DNA from: Poriferisodalis sp963663635
GTDB taxonomy: Bacteria; Actinomycetota; Acidimicrobiia; Acidimicrobiales; Poriferisodalaceae
Assembly (NCBI GenBank): GCA_963663635.2
Contig: CAXXMY010000006.1
Coordinates: forward strand, 248,001-312,000
DNA length: 64,000 bases
Direction of reading: 5' to 3'
Position numbers and translations under genes: made by a program. The number at the start of each line of letters is the position of its first letter. Within the stretch, counting starts at the first letter, position 1. The notes below the pieces were generated by a model. That model saw nothing but the letters and a program-made list of their open reading frames with translations, was not told where the DNA came from and ran no database searches. Shown here one piece after another: positions 46,830 through 55,877 of the stretch.

Positions 46830-49169
46830 TCAGCCCGCATCCGCCGGAGCTGCCTCGCCCGTGCGCGCGGGAGGCGTGAGCGGAAGCTCAACGGTGAACT
46901 CGGTGAATTCGCCGGGCTCGCTGTCCACCGAGATCGATCCGCCGTGCCCGCGCACGATGTCGTTCGACATAGCCAGGCCCAGTCCGGTGCCCTCGTTGGT
47001 GGGCTTCGTGGTGAAGAACGGCTCGAAGATGCGTTGGGCCACATCAGGCGGGATGCCCGTGCCGTTGTCGCGCACTGAGATCACTGCCGACTCGTCGGTT
47101 CGGCGGGTGCTCAACCAGATCGTTGGGAAGTAGGGCGTGTCGTCGCCCTCGCCCATCGTGACCAACTTTCCCGGTTCGCAACCGAGCTCCCGCCATCGCT
47201 GGTTGGCGGCGTAGCCCGCGTTGGTGACCAGATTGAGGAAGACACGGCCCATGTCCTGCGGTATGACTTCCAACTCGCCCACATCGGGGTCGAAGTCACG
47301 CTCGATGGTCACGTTGAAGTCGGAATCCTGTGCACGGGCGCTGTGGTAGGACAGCATGGCGTGCTCGTCGAGCAGGGCGTTGATCTCCACAGGGCGGGAC
47401 TCACCGCCGCCCCGACCCATCATCAGCATGCTCTCGACAATGCGATTGGCTCGATCGCCATGTGAGCGGATGCGTGTCAGGTTTGCCTTCAAGTCACTGC
47501 TGATCTCGGCCACGTAGTCGTCTTGATCGTCAGGCGGTTCCGGGTCGGCAATTGCCTCAAGCAATTGGTCGAGCAACTCGTCGGACGATTCGGCGAAGTT
47601 CTTGACGAAGTTCAGCGGATTCCGGATCTCGTGGGCGACACCCGCGGTCACCTCGCCGAGGGCTGCGAGCTTCTCGTTTGCCACGATCTGGTCCTGAGCG
47701 CGGTCGAGGTCCGCGAGCGTCTGGGACAGCTGCTCGTTGCGCTCGCTCAACTCGCTGGCCAGCTTCTCGACCAGGTTGAGCCGTTGCACCTCCAGCGCGT
47801 CTCGCCGGAATACCTCGAGCGCGTCTGCCATCTCGGCCACTTCGTCTCGGCCCCTCGTGTCGACCGGTGTCTCGAGGTCACCGCCGGCCAGGGCCCGCAT
47901 GCGATTCGACAAGTGGCCGACGCGCCGCAGGATCCGCTTGCCGACGACCAGCCAGCTGATGAGCAGTGCCCCGAGAATGCCGACGACGCTGATGACGATC
48001 AGCAACAGGCGTCCTGTGCTGACGGCCTGTGCCGAGGCGTCAGTGGCCGAATCGACATCGGTTTGCACGGCGCCGACCAGCGACTCGATCTCACCAACCA
48101 GATCGACGCCAAGTTCCTGATTCTGTGCCAGGAGTTGGCGCTGGGACTCTTCAATCTGCAGGCGCCGCGCCATGACGTCGAAGACGCTGCCGCCGTCGAG
48201 ACCGAGAGCGAACAAACGTTCAACCACAGGTCGCAATTCGGGGCCCGCCGCATCGTCGAGCGTGGCGACGCTGATCTCAATGCGATCCCTCGCCGATTCG
48301 AAGCTCTCTCGCAACGGCTCGATCAACGCTGACTGGGACGCGCTGAATGCGCTGGCCAACAGTTCTGCCGAACGTGCCACGTCGCCGCCCAATGCGGACC
48401 AGTGGCGGTACAGCCGCACTTCGGTGTCGGACCGGTGGACAGTTTCAGGCACGGGTGGCGACTGAAGATCACGCTGGCCTGCGACGAGGTAGAAGAGCTG
48501 GTCGTCGAGCGCCGGCACAATCTGGCGCTCGAGGTCTCGCACGGCAGCGTCGGCCTCGACCCTGAGCTCATCCGCCTCCTGCCCGAGCGCGAAATATTCG
48601 GGCATCTCGGTCTCGATGGCAGCGATGTTCGAGCTGAGCTGGGCGGCGAATCCGCGCATCTCGCCAAGCCACATCGAGCCCGTGCCTCGCTGCCACAGCA
48701 AGTCCAGCTGCGTCTCGAACTCGGTCCGCGCAGCTGCAATCTCTGCCACTACGGTCAAGAAACCCGTCGGGGTAGAGGACGCGAGCCGTAGTCCACCCGC
48801 GACGAGGCGGTTGCTGGATTCGGCGACGCCGAACGCTGCGCTCAGCTCCGGAATGGCGCCCTCGGTGACTTCTTCCTCTGCTTCGCCGACACGGGTGAAC
48901 GAGATCCAAGCAACGACACTGGCCGCCAGCATCAGCAACAGCGGGGCGGCGATGCCCGCGTACATCTGGGTCGAGATCCGGTGATGAATTGCAGGCTTGC
49001 GGTGTTCGCGCACCCCGTTTGTGCCCCCGGATCCGTCGCCATATGTGCCGGGATACGTCGTGCCATCAGCAGATCCGTCGACCGATCCGTCGGTCTCTGC
49101 GGCCGCGTCGGGTTCATCGTTGACGGGGGTGCCAGGCGGTACCGCTTCGGTGGTCGCTGCGTCGGTCAT
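46830..49169 (-). CDS. Membrane sensor histidine kinase
   Basis: 779 residues. Acidic, low-complexity N-terminus (1-55); transmembrane helix about 69-92; an extracytoplasmic helical region about 93-385; second transmembrane helix about 388-410; HAMP about 411-465; coiled coil; HisKA with H-box GVAHEIRNPLNF (His513); HATPase with N-box near 646-650, DNGTG (701-705), FEPFFTTK (715-722) and GTGLGLA (727-733). The start overlaps the stop of the binding-protein gene by 4 bp, so ligand-loaded lipoprotein probably docks on its outer domain. Last gene of the operon; likely phosphorylates the response regulator encoded upstream. Confidence 0.92.
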   Translation of the reverse strand: MTDAATTEAVPPGTPVNDEPDAAAETDGSVDGSADGTTYPGTYGDGSGGTNGVREHRKPAIHHRISTQMYAGIAAPLLLMLAASVVAWISFTRVGEAEEEVTEGAIPELSAAFGVAESSNRLVAGGLRLASSTPTGFLTVVAEIAAARTEFETQLDLLWQRGTGSMWLGEMRGFAAQLSSNIAAIETEMPEYFALGQEADELRVEADAAVRDLERQIVPALDDQLFYLVAGQRDLQSPPVPETVHRSDTEVRLYRHWSALGGDVARSAELLASAFSASQSALIEPLRESFESARDRIEISVATLDDAAGPELRPVVERLFALGLDGGSVFDVMARRLQIEESQRQLLAQNQELGVDLVGEIESLVGAVQTDVDSATDASAQAVSTGRLLLIVISVVGILGALLISWLVVGKRILRRVGHLSNRMRALAGGDLETPVDTRGRDEVAEMADALEVFRRDALEVQRLNLVEKLASELSERNEQLSQTLADLDRAQDQIVANEKLAALGEVTAGVAHEIRNPLNFVKNFAESSDELLDQLLEAIADPEPPDDQDDYVAEISSDLKANLTRIRSHGDRANRIVESMLMMGRGGGESRPVEINALLDEHAMLSYHSARAQDSDFNVTIERDFDPDVGELEVIPQDMGRVFLNLVTNAGYAANQRWRELGCEPGKLVTMGEGDDTPYFPTIWLSTRRTDESAVISVRDNGTGIPPDVAQRIFEPFFTTKPTNEGTGLGLAMSNDIVRGHGGSISVDSEPGEFTEFTVELPLTPPARTGEAAPADAG

Positions 49170-50470
49170 GGATCTGTGCTCGTCAGCGTGTTGAGGGAGC
49201 GGTAGGCGCCGTCGGGGCCGATCTGAGTGACGAAGACGGCGTCGGAGCCCTGGTTGTCATCGGTGGTGCTCTCGCCGTCGCCGAAGTTCACAAAGAAGCC
49301 GTCGATGTCGATCTCATCGGCCCCCAAGATGGCGTTCAGGAAGCACTCGCGCGTCACCGAGTTGCCGCATTGCTCCAGACCTTCGATCGCAAGCCGTCCT
49401 GCGATGTAACCCTCCAGTGACACGAATCCGGGGACCGGATCGGACTCGACGAGATCTAAGGCGGCGTGGTAGGCAGCCACGACTGGTGCAGATTCATCGA
49501 AGGGGAATGGCACGACTTGGGTGACGAGCACGCCCTCGCCATCGGCGCCGAGCTGGTTTGCGAGTGCGTTGGCACCAACGAACGAGAGCGTGATGAACAC
49601 GGGGTCGAATCCGGTGTTGCGCGCCCACGAGATCAATGTGCCCACGGGTCCGTATGCGCCGACCATGATCACGGCCTCAGGGTCGCCTGCGGTCAAATCC
49701 AACAGAGCGGACTTGATGGCCGTGGTGTTTCGGGGATAGAAGCCGATCGCAACCGGCTCCATGTTGCGTCGCTCCAACGCAGCGAGTGCGCCGAAATAGC
49801 CGGCCCGACCGAACGAGTCGTCCTGGAAGAGCACGGCGATGCGTTCGATGCCCAGGTCGACCGTCAGCCGCTCGACCATCTCTTCGGTCTCCTGGGCGTA
49901 AGACGCACGGAGGTTGATGATGTTGGTCCAGTCGTCGTTCCGCAGGAATCCGGCCCCAGTGAACGGCGCCACGTACGGCACGTCGGCCGCGGCGGCCACG
50001 GGGGTGGCTGAACGGGACGTCGGCGTCCCCACGGCGCCGATCAGCGCGAATACTTCCCTGCTCTCGATGAGTTCGCGAGTGTTGGCAATGGCCGCCTCGG
50101 GTTCGTATGAGTCATCGAGCGACACCAATTCGAGCTGTCGCCCGTTCACACCTCCGGCACGGTTGGCTTCCTCGAAGGCCGCAAGGATCCCGAATTGCAT
50201 GCCTTCGCCGAGTTCCTTGGCAGGGCCGCTCAGGGCTGCCGATTGACCGAAGACGATGCGATCGTCGAAGACGCCGGTCTCTGCGCTCACCTGCTCGGGA
50301 ACAGTCGGCCGAGCCGGAGCCGCGGGCGTTCCGTCTGCGCTGGCGGGTTCCGAAGATCTGTCGTTTGCCGATTCGCTGCAGGCGGCCAGCAAGGTGGCCA
50401 TCGCCATCATGAGTGCCGTGATGACAGCACGACCGCGATACCAGGGGCGCGGCGGCGCGCCGTCAGGCAC
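49166..50470 (-). CDS. ABC-type substrate-binding lipoprotein in a signalling operon
   Basis: 434 residues from the GTG at 50470, chosen because it overlaps the kinase-gene stop by 8 bp (GTGCCTGA); a TTG lies 12 bases further up. The signal sequence RGRAVITALMMAMATLLAAC gives Cys31 as lipid anchor, followed by an Asp/Ser/Pro-rich linker and a Peripla_BP_6 (LivJ-like) fold: VFGQSAALSGPAKELGEGMQ, EVFALIGAVGTPTSRSA, VLFQDDSFGRAGY. No permease or ATPase gene accompanies it, and it overlaps the histidine kinase gene, so it looks like a sensory receptor and not a transport component. Ligand unknown. Confidence 0.9.
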   Translation of the reverse strand: MPDGAPPRPWYRGRAVITALMMAMATLLAACSESANDRSSEPASADGTPAAPARPTVPEQVSAETGVFDDRIVFGQSAALSGPAKELGEGMQFGILAAFEEANRAGGVNGRQLELVSLDDSYEPEAAIANTRELIESREVFALIGAVGTPTSRSATPVAAAADVPYVAPFTGAGFLRNDDWTNIINLRASYAQETEEMVERLTVDLGIERIAVLFQDDSFGRAGYFGALAALERRNMEPVAIGFYPRNTTAIKSALLDLTAGDPEAVIMVGAYGPVGTLISWARNTGFDPVFITLSFVGANALANQLGADGEGVLVTQVVPFPFDESAPVVAAYHAALDLVESDPVPGFVSLEGYIAGRLAIEGLEQCGNSVTRECFLNAILGADEIDIDGFFVNFGDGESTTDDNQGSDAVFVTQIGPDGAYRSLNTLTSTDP

Positions 50471-50891
50471 TAGCCCGTGCAACCAACGTGAGGTGATTCT
50501 TGCCGTCGGTGTGCGAGTACTCGAGGTTCTCGGCCATGGTCCGCACGAGATGGAGGCCCAAACCGCCGATGGAGCGCTCCTGAAGCGGCAACTCGGTATC
50601 GGGCGGCGGCTTGTCAGTCAGCGGGTCGAACGCGGCGCCGTCGTCGCTGATGGAGATCGTGACGGAGCTTTCGCCGCTCTCGAGGGTGATCTCGATGTCG
50701 CTGAGGCCACTCGTGCGTCCGTGGGTCAGCGTATTGAGGATCAACTCCTCAAGTATCAGGTTCGAACGCAGCACCAGATCGGGTGCCCAGTCGTCCAACT
50801 CGGCCATCTCCTCGACGAACGCAGCGATCCGAGGCAGCGCCTCGGCAGCCGCAGCACCGGGCACGGGAGTGATGTTCAACGAACGTCGCAT
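50463..50891 (-). CDS. RsbW-like anti-sigma serine/threonine kinase
   Basis: 142 residues from the ATG at 50891. A stand-alone GHKL ATPase: N-box E49-x3-N53 (LILEELILNTLTH), DDGAAFDP (83-90) and GGLGLHLV (109-116). Proteins of this family phosphorylate a STAS antagonist and bind a sigma factor or another output protein. The STAS partner (52149-52487) and the opposing PP2C phosphatase (50980-52143) are encoded just upstream. No sigma factor gene is in the window, so the target lies elsewhere. Confidence 0.88.
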   Translation of the reverse strand: MRRSLNITPVPGAAAAEALPRIAAFVEEMAELDDWAPDLVLRSNLILEELILNTLTHGRTSGLSDIEITLESGESSVTISISDDGAAFDPLTDKPPPDTELPLQERSIGGLGLHLVRTMAENLEYSHTDGKNHLTLVARASA

Positions 50892-50979
50892 GGCTAATGC
50901 TCCGTGGTGCAGGTTTCCCAGCGCCCAGAGGCGCTTGAGAGCATGTCGGCAGGGACCTCGGCGGTGCAGAACGGGCGCC

Positions 50980-52143
50980 TCATGATGCTGTGCTCCGGTG
51001 CAGCGCCAGACACGTGATGTCGTCAGATGCGGGAGCATCGCCGGCAAAATCGGCGACAGCGTCGAATATCACTGCCATGACTTCGTCGGCGTCGCGAGGC
51101 GGCCGTCCATTGAAGAGCTCGAGAATCCGTTTGACCCCGAATTCCTCTTGGTCGACATTCATCGCCTCGCTCACACCGTCGGTGTACAGCACGAGGGTCT
51201 CGCCGGGCTCGAGCACCAGGGTCTTTTCCGAAAAGCTGAGCCCGGGGACGATGCCGAGTGCGATGCCTCCCGTGCCGGGCAGCTGAGTGGCGCTGCCGTC
51301 GCAATGGACCACCACTGGCGGATCGTGACCGGCGCTGGCGTAGGTGCAATGTCCCGTGTGGGGGTCGTACACCGCGGCAATGACGGTGACGAACATGGCG
51401 GTCGGGTTGTCGGCCTGCAGGACGCGGTTTGCTTCAGCCAGAGCCGCTCCCGGCGAGCCGCTGCCGATAGCGGCTCCCTTCAGCGCAGTGCGGCTCGACA
51501 TCATGAACAGGGCGGCGGGGATGCCCTTGTCGGAGACATCAGCAACCGTCAGGAACATCCGGTCCTGCGGCAAGGAGACGAAGTCGAAGAAGTCGCCGCC
51601 GACATTGCGCGCCGGCACCATGTTGGCGCAGGTTTGGTACTTGGCGGAGGAAGGAAAGTCGCCGGGCAGGATCGATTGCTGGACGTTGGAGGCGATGTCC
51701 AGCTCGTTCTGCAGCGTGACGAGCTTGTCGCGCGAGGCCGTGGCCTCGCGCCATTGCTGAAGGTGCTCGACGGTTCGCTCGATGGTGATCTGCAGGTCGT
51801 CGAAGTCAACGGGCTTGGTGACGAAGTCGAAGGCGCCGCGGTTCATCGCTGTGCGAATGTTCCCCATGTCCCCGTAGGCCGAGATGATGACAGCGCGGAG
51901 GTCCTGATCGATCGAAGCAAGTTGTGACAGCAGGGTCAAGCCATCCATCTGCGGCATGTTGATGTCCGACAGCAACAAGTCGATCGAGTCGTCCGCCCGC
52001 AGTTTCTCCAGAGCCTCGAGACCATTGCCCGCAAAAACGAATTCGTACTTGCCGCTGCGGATTTGCCGCCTCATCCGTTGGAGGACAAGCGGCTCAAGGT
52101 CGGGCTCGTCGTCGACGACGAGGATTCGCCAGGGTGGAGACAT
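50980..52143 (-). CDS. Response regulator fused to PP2C-type (RsbU-like) phosphatase
   Basis: 387 residues. Receiver domain 1-125 with acidic pair D11/D12, phosphoacceptor Asp60 in LLLSDINMPQMDG and Lys110 in FVTKP. A linker coiled coil (125-155) leads to a SpoIIE/RsbU PP2C domain with metal-binding VGGDFFDF, VADVSDKGIPAALFM, YASAGHDPP, YTDGVSEAMN and SDDITCLAL. When phosphorylated it is expected to dephosphorylate the STAS antagonist. The output thus links a two-component relay to partner switching. Five bp separate it from the STAS gene. Confidence 0.93.
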   Translation of the reverse strand: MSPPWRILVVDDEPDLEPLVLQRMRRQIRSGKYEFVFAGNGLEALEKLRADDSIDLLLSDINMPQMDGLTLLSQLASIDQDLRAVIISAYGDMGNIRTAMNRGAFDFVTKPVDFDDLQITIERTVEHLQQWREATASRDKLVTLQNELDIASNVQQSILPGDFPSSAKYQTCANMVPARNVGGDFFDFVSLPQDRMFLTVADVSDKGIPAALFMMSSRTALKGAAIGSGSPGAALAEANRVLQADNPTAMFVTVIAAVYDPHTGHCTYASAGHDPPVVVHCDGSATQLPGTGGIALGIVPGLSFSEKTLVLEPGETLVLYTDGVSEAMNVDQEEFGVKRILELFNGRPPRDADEVMAVIFDAVADFAGDAPASDDITCLALHRSTAS

Positions 52144-52148
52144 GGGCG

Positions 52149-52487
52149 CTACGACGCCATCTGAGCCTTCGCCTCGTCGAGCGTGCCGAAAACCGTGATG
52201 ATCTGATTGAAACCGCTGATCCGGAACACTTCGTCGACGGAGGCCGCGAGAGAACAGACGGCAAAGGGCGTCGAGCTTCCACTGAGGTGCTGGGCAAGGA
52301 GGAGCAGCACGCGCAGGCCGGCGCTGCTGATGTAGTCGATGCCGCCCATGTCGAGGATGACGCGGCTGTCGTCGTCGGCCAAAGCTGCGAGCAGCGCTTT
52401 GTGGAAATCAGCAGAATTCGATCCGTCGACCCTGCCCGAGGGACTGATCACGTTCGTGCCTGCGTCCCGCTCGTTTGCGAGTTCCAT
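52149..52487 (-). CDS. STAS-domain anti-sigma factor antagonist
   Basis: 112 residues, a single STAS domain (SpoIIAA/RsbV type). The phosphorylation site is in DYISSAGLRVLL (Ser54 or Ser55). Unphosphorylated protein would sequester the RsbW-like kinase and free its target; phosphorylation reverses this. It is the first gene of the five-gene minus-strand operon ending with the histidine kinase. Confidence 0.9.
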   Translation of the reverse strand: MELANERDAGTNVISPSGRVDGSNSADFHKALLAALADDDSRVILDMGGIDYISSAGLRVLLLLAQHLSGSSTPFAVCSLAASVDEVFRISGFNQIITVFGTLDEAKAQMAS

Positions 52488-52863
52488 ATCTTGCAGCCTC
52501 CTGCGCAGCTACGTGGTGCGGAATCACCGCATCGTTCCGACCTCGGCGGGCATGCAGGAGCAGGCAAACCGCGATCAGACCTTCCGTCGGCGCAACTTAC
52601 TACACGCCCCCGCCGTGTCCACCTTCCCTGGGCACGTAATCGGCGGGCCGCACGACCAGCGACCCGTTGCGCCAGCGGTGTGCATTTTGAGAGATTGAGC
52701 GCACTTAGAGGCCGCGCGGATAGGTGGAGCGGTTTTCGGCGTGTGCCGGGTGCCGTAACCAGCAGGCTGACAAAGCTGCTGGTCGGAGGATTGAGCCATC
52801 ATGCGTCATCAAGCGCGTTTCCGCAGGTCAGCGCCTATCCGCTAACGCTCTTAGCCTGCAGGC
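52488..52863. promoter_or_regulatory. Divergent promoter region with partial intergenic repeat (copy D)
   Basis: 376 bp between the STAS gene and uvrC, with no supportable gene. Bases 52704-52725 (CTTAGAGGCCGCGCGGATAG, then GT) match the 5' end of the repeat at 36318 and 42922, but the rest of the repeat is missing. It lies about 140 bp before the uvrC start. Promoters for the signalling operon (leftward) and uvrC (rightward) should be here; no consensus is clear. Confidence 0.5.
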
Positions 52864-54738
52864 GTGGGCCTACGACCTGATCCGGGTTCGGTGCCAGATG
52901 CGCCGGGGAGCTATCAGTTTCTCGATGCCGACGGGCGGGTCATCTACGTCGGCAAGGCCAAGAGTCTTCGCTCGCGCCTGAACAGCTACTTCGGGGATCC
53001 TGCGGGACTTCACCATCGCACAGCCCAAATGGTGGCCACGGCCAGATCGGTGGAGTGGATCGAGGTATCCACCGAGGTCGAGGCGCTCATGCTCGAATAC
53101 AGCCTCATCCAGCGGCATCAGCCGAGATTCAACGTGCGACTCCGTGACGACAAGTCGTACCCATTCCTTGCGGTGACGCTGCTCGACGAGTGGCCTCGGG
53201 CGATGGTGATGCGCGGCCGCCGCAAACGCGGGAATCGATACTTCGGCCCGTACGGGCACGCGTATGCCATCCGAGAGACGCTGGACCTGTTGCTGCGGAC
53301 GTTTCCGATCCGCACATGCAGCGACAGCAAGCTCGCTACACATCAGCGGCTCGGCCGGCCGTGCCTGCTGTACCACATCGAGCAATGCGCCGGACCGTGC
53401 GTCGGCGAGATCGGGCGGGACGACTACGACCGGCTGGTCCGCGAGCTGGTTCGCTTTCTCGAGGGCGACACCGAAGCGGTCGTGAACGATCTTGAGCAGC
53501 GAATGGCCGACGCCTCGGTCGAGCTCGAATTCGAGCTGGCCGCACGGCTGCGGGACCGGTTGGCAAGCGTCCGGCGCGCAATCGAGAAGCAACAGATTGC
53601 TGGTACCCGCAATGAGGACTTCGATGTCATCGGCATCGGAGACGACGAGCTCGAAGCGGCCGTTCAGCTGTTCTTCGTCCGCAAGGGCCGCGTGATGGGC
53701 CAGCGAGGCTTTGTCGTGGACAAAGTGGAGGGGCTGGACGGTCCAGAGCTCGTGGCCCGAGTGCTCGAGCAGCTGTACCACGACGAGAACCCGCTGGGGT
53801 GGCCGAAGGCCGTGATGGTGCCGGCGCTTCCGCCGGGCGTTGGCCTCTACGAGGACTGGCTGGGAAGCCAGCGGGGCTCGCGGGTGACCTTGCGCGTGCC
53901 GCAGCGTGGCGACAAGCGCGCGTTGATGGCGACTGCACAGCACAACGCCCGTGAGTCGCTGGTACGGCATCGCCTCAAGCGCGGCACCGATCACAACAGT
54001 CGCGCCCGTGCGCTGAACGAGCTGGCCGAACACTTGGAACTGGACCAGCCGCCGCTTCGCATCGAGTGCTACGACATGAGCCACCTGCAGGGCACGCACT
54101 ACGTGGGTTCGATGGTGGTGCTCGAGGACGGACTGCCGCGTCGCAGCGAGTACCGCCACTTCCGCGTGCGCAATGTCGCAGGCAATGACGACTATGCCGC
54201 AATGGACGAGGTGCTGCGGCGACGACTGCGGAACTACCTAGCCGAGCGGGAGCTCCCGCCCTCGGAGCAAGGCCGCTTTGCCTACCCGCCTCAGCTGCTC
54301 GTGGTCGACGGCGGCAAGGGACAGCTCGGCGTTGCCGCCAAAGTGCTCGACGAGCTTGGCCTGAGCGAGCAGATACCGGTCGCTGCGCTCGCAAAGCAGT
54401 TCGAAGAAGTCTTCGTTCCTGGCCGGTCAGATCCAGTTCGCATTCCGCGGCAGTCCGAGGCGCTGTATCTCCTGCAACGGGTTCGCGACGAGAGTCACCG
54501 ATTCGCCGTCTCGTATCACCGCCGGCTTCGAGGCAAGGCAATGAAGACCGGTGTGCTCGACGGGATCGGTGGTTTGGGGGAGAAACGGCGATCCCGACTG
54601 GTGCGCGAATTGGGATCCGTCGGCGCCGTCAAGGAAGCGACGTTGGACGAGCTGCGAGCGCTGAGCTGGCTTCCCGAGGCCGTCGCGCACGCGGTCTACA
54701 ACGCCACGCATCCGGGCGGGGCCTCCGCCGGCTCCTGA
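52864..54738 (+). CDS. uvrC: Excinuclease ABC subunit C
   Basis: 624 residues from a GTG; the GIY-YIG nuclease core begins almost at once (PGSYQFLDADGRVIYVGKAK), so no longer start is needed. A UVR domain follows (LEQRMADASVELEFELAARL), then the RNase H-like nuclease (IECYDMSHLQGTHYVGSMVV, VVDGGKGQLGVA) and a C-terminal helix-hairpin-helix (LDGIGGLGEKRRSRLVRELG). It cuts both sides of the lesion held by UvrB. With uvrB, uvrA and polA it completes the excision-repair set on this strand. Confidence 0.96.
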   Translation: MGLRPDPGSVPDAPGSYQFLDADGRVIYVGKAKSLRSRLNSYFGDPAGLHHRTAQMVATARSVEWIEVSTEVEALMLEYSLIQRHQPRFNVRLRDDKSYPFLAVTLLDEWPRAMVMRGRRKRGNRYFGPYGHAYAIRETLDLLLRTFPIRTCSDSKLATHQRLGRPCLLYHIEQCAGPCVGEIGRDDYDRLVRELVRFLEGDTEAVVNDLEQRMADASVELEFELAARLRDRLASVRRAIEKQQIAGTRNEDFDVIGIGDDELEAAVQLFFVRKGRVMGQRGFVVDKVEGLDGPELVARVLEQLYHDENPLGWPKAVMVPALPPGVGLYEDWLGSQRGSRVTLRVPQRGDKRALMATAQHNARESLVRHRLKRGTDHNSRARALNELAEHLELDQPPLRIECYDMSHLQGTHYVGSMVVLEDGLPRRSEYRHFRVRNVAGNDDYAAMDEVLRRRLRNYLAERELPPSEQGRFAYPPQLLVVDGGKGQLGVAAKVLDELGLSEQIPVAALAKQFEEVFVPGRSDPVRIPRQSEALYLLQRVRDESHRFAVSYHRRLRGKAMKTGVLDGIGGLGEKRRSRLVRELGSVGAVKEATLDELRALSWLPEAVAHAVYNATHPGGASAGS

Positions 54739-54767
54739 GCGCAGCTTCGGAACGTACGCTCGCACTT

Positions 54768-55688
54768 GTGGCTGGAGGGCCGGAGTTCGTCATCGTGGCC
54801 GGCCTTTCTGGCGCGGGCCGCTCCACTGCAGCGAACGCGCTGGAGGATGTGGGCTGGTTCGTCATCGACAACCTGCCGCCGAACTTGATCCCCGAGGTGG
54901 CAGAGCTTGTGGCCCGGCCCGGCGCTCGGCTCCGCCGGGTCGCGCTGGTGGCAGGTACGCGCGAGTACCGTGAGGACTTGGTCGCGGCAATTGATCGGCT
55001 CCGTGAGAGCAACGCGTCGGTGCGAGTGATGTTCCTGGACGCTCCGACCGATGTGCTGGTCCGGCGATACGACGACACCCGCCGACGGCATCCGCTGCAC
55101 ACCGGTGACGCCGAGCTTCCCCGTAGCGGCGTTATCGAGCAAACGGCGGATGCCGAGCCCGTCGCGGAATCGGTGATCGACGCCATCGAATTGGAACGGC
55201 GTCTGCTTTCCGACGTCCGCGAGACGGCTGACGTCGTCATCGACACAGCAGATCTCAACGTCCATGATCTCAGCGACCGGGTTCGCGAGGAGTTCCGGAC
55301 CGCTGCCGACGATCCGCAGATGCGAACTGCGGTGATGTCGTTCGGTTACAAGCACGGTGTACCGCGTGATGCCGACCTCGTCTTCGACTGCCGGTTCCTG
55401 CCAAACCCGCACTGGATCCCTGACCTGCGTCCGTTCACCGGGCTGGACCACCATGTCCGAGAGTGGGTGCTCGGCCAGCCCGCGTCCTCCACATTCCTCG
55501 ACCGGCTCATGCCGTTGCTTGAGAGCCTGCTGCCGGCCTACCGGGCAGAGGGAAAGTCGTACCTGACGATCGCCATGGGCTGCACCGGCGGTCGGCATCG
55601 CAGCGTGGCCGTCGCCGAGGAGGTTTCGCGGCAGCTCGCTGAACGAGGCCACGAACTCCACTGCCGTCACCGCGATATCGATCGCTAA
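54768..55688 (+). CDS. rapZ: RapZ/YvcJ-family nucleotide-binding protein
   Basis: 306 residues from a GTG. Walker A GLSGAGRST near the N-terminus, the FVIDNLPPNLIPEVAEL segment and the C-terminal GCTGGRHRSVAVAEE motif are diagnostic. In E. coli RapZ directs RNase E to a small RNA; in Gram-positives YvcJ binds GTP and its role is less clear. It follows uvrC by 29 bp, as in most actinobacteria, but the usual next genes yvcK and whiA are missing. Confidence 0.94.
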   Translation: MAGGPEFVIVAGLSGAGRSTAANALEDVGWFVIDNLPPNLIPEVAELVARPGARLRRVALVAGTREYREDLVAAIDRLRESNASVRVMFLDAPTDVLVRRYDDTRRRHPLHTGDAELPRSGVIEQTADAEPVAESVIDAIELERRLLSDVRETADVVIDTADLNVHDLSDRVREEFRTAADDPQMRTAVMSFGYKHGVPRDADLVFDCRFLPNPHWIPDLRPFTGLDHHVREWVLGQPASSTFLDRLMPLLESLLPAYRAEGKSYLTIAMGCTGGRHRSVAVAEEVSRQLAERGHELHCRHRDIDR

Positions 55689-55877
55689 GCGGGATCGTGT
55701 GGTCTCAGAGAGCTCGCGCTGGCGTCCGTGAACACCGAGGTGATCGACTTCCGAAGCACGGGACGCCCCGATGCAACACGGCTTTCTACTGCGCGTCGGC
55801 TAGACAACCGCTAGCGGTGTATCGGGCCGGGGCGCGGGGCGCTCGGCGGGCCTGGTGAACGAAGGGAACAGCTGCAG

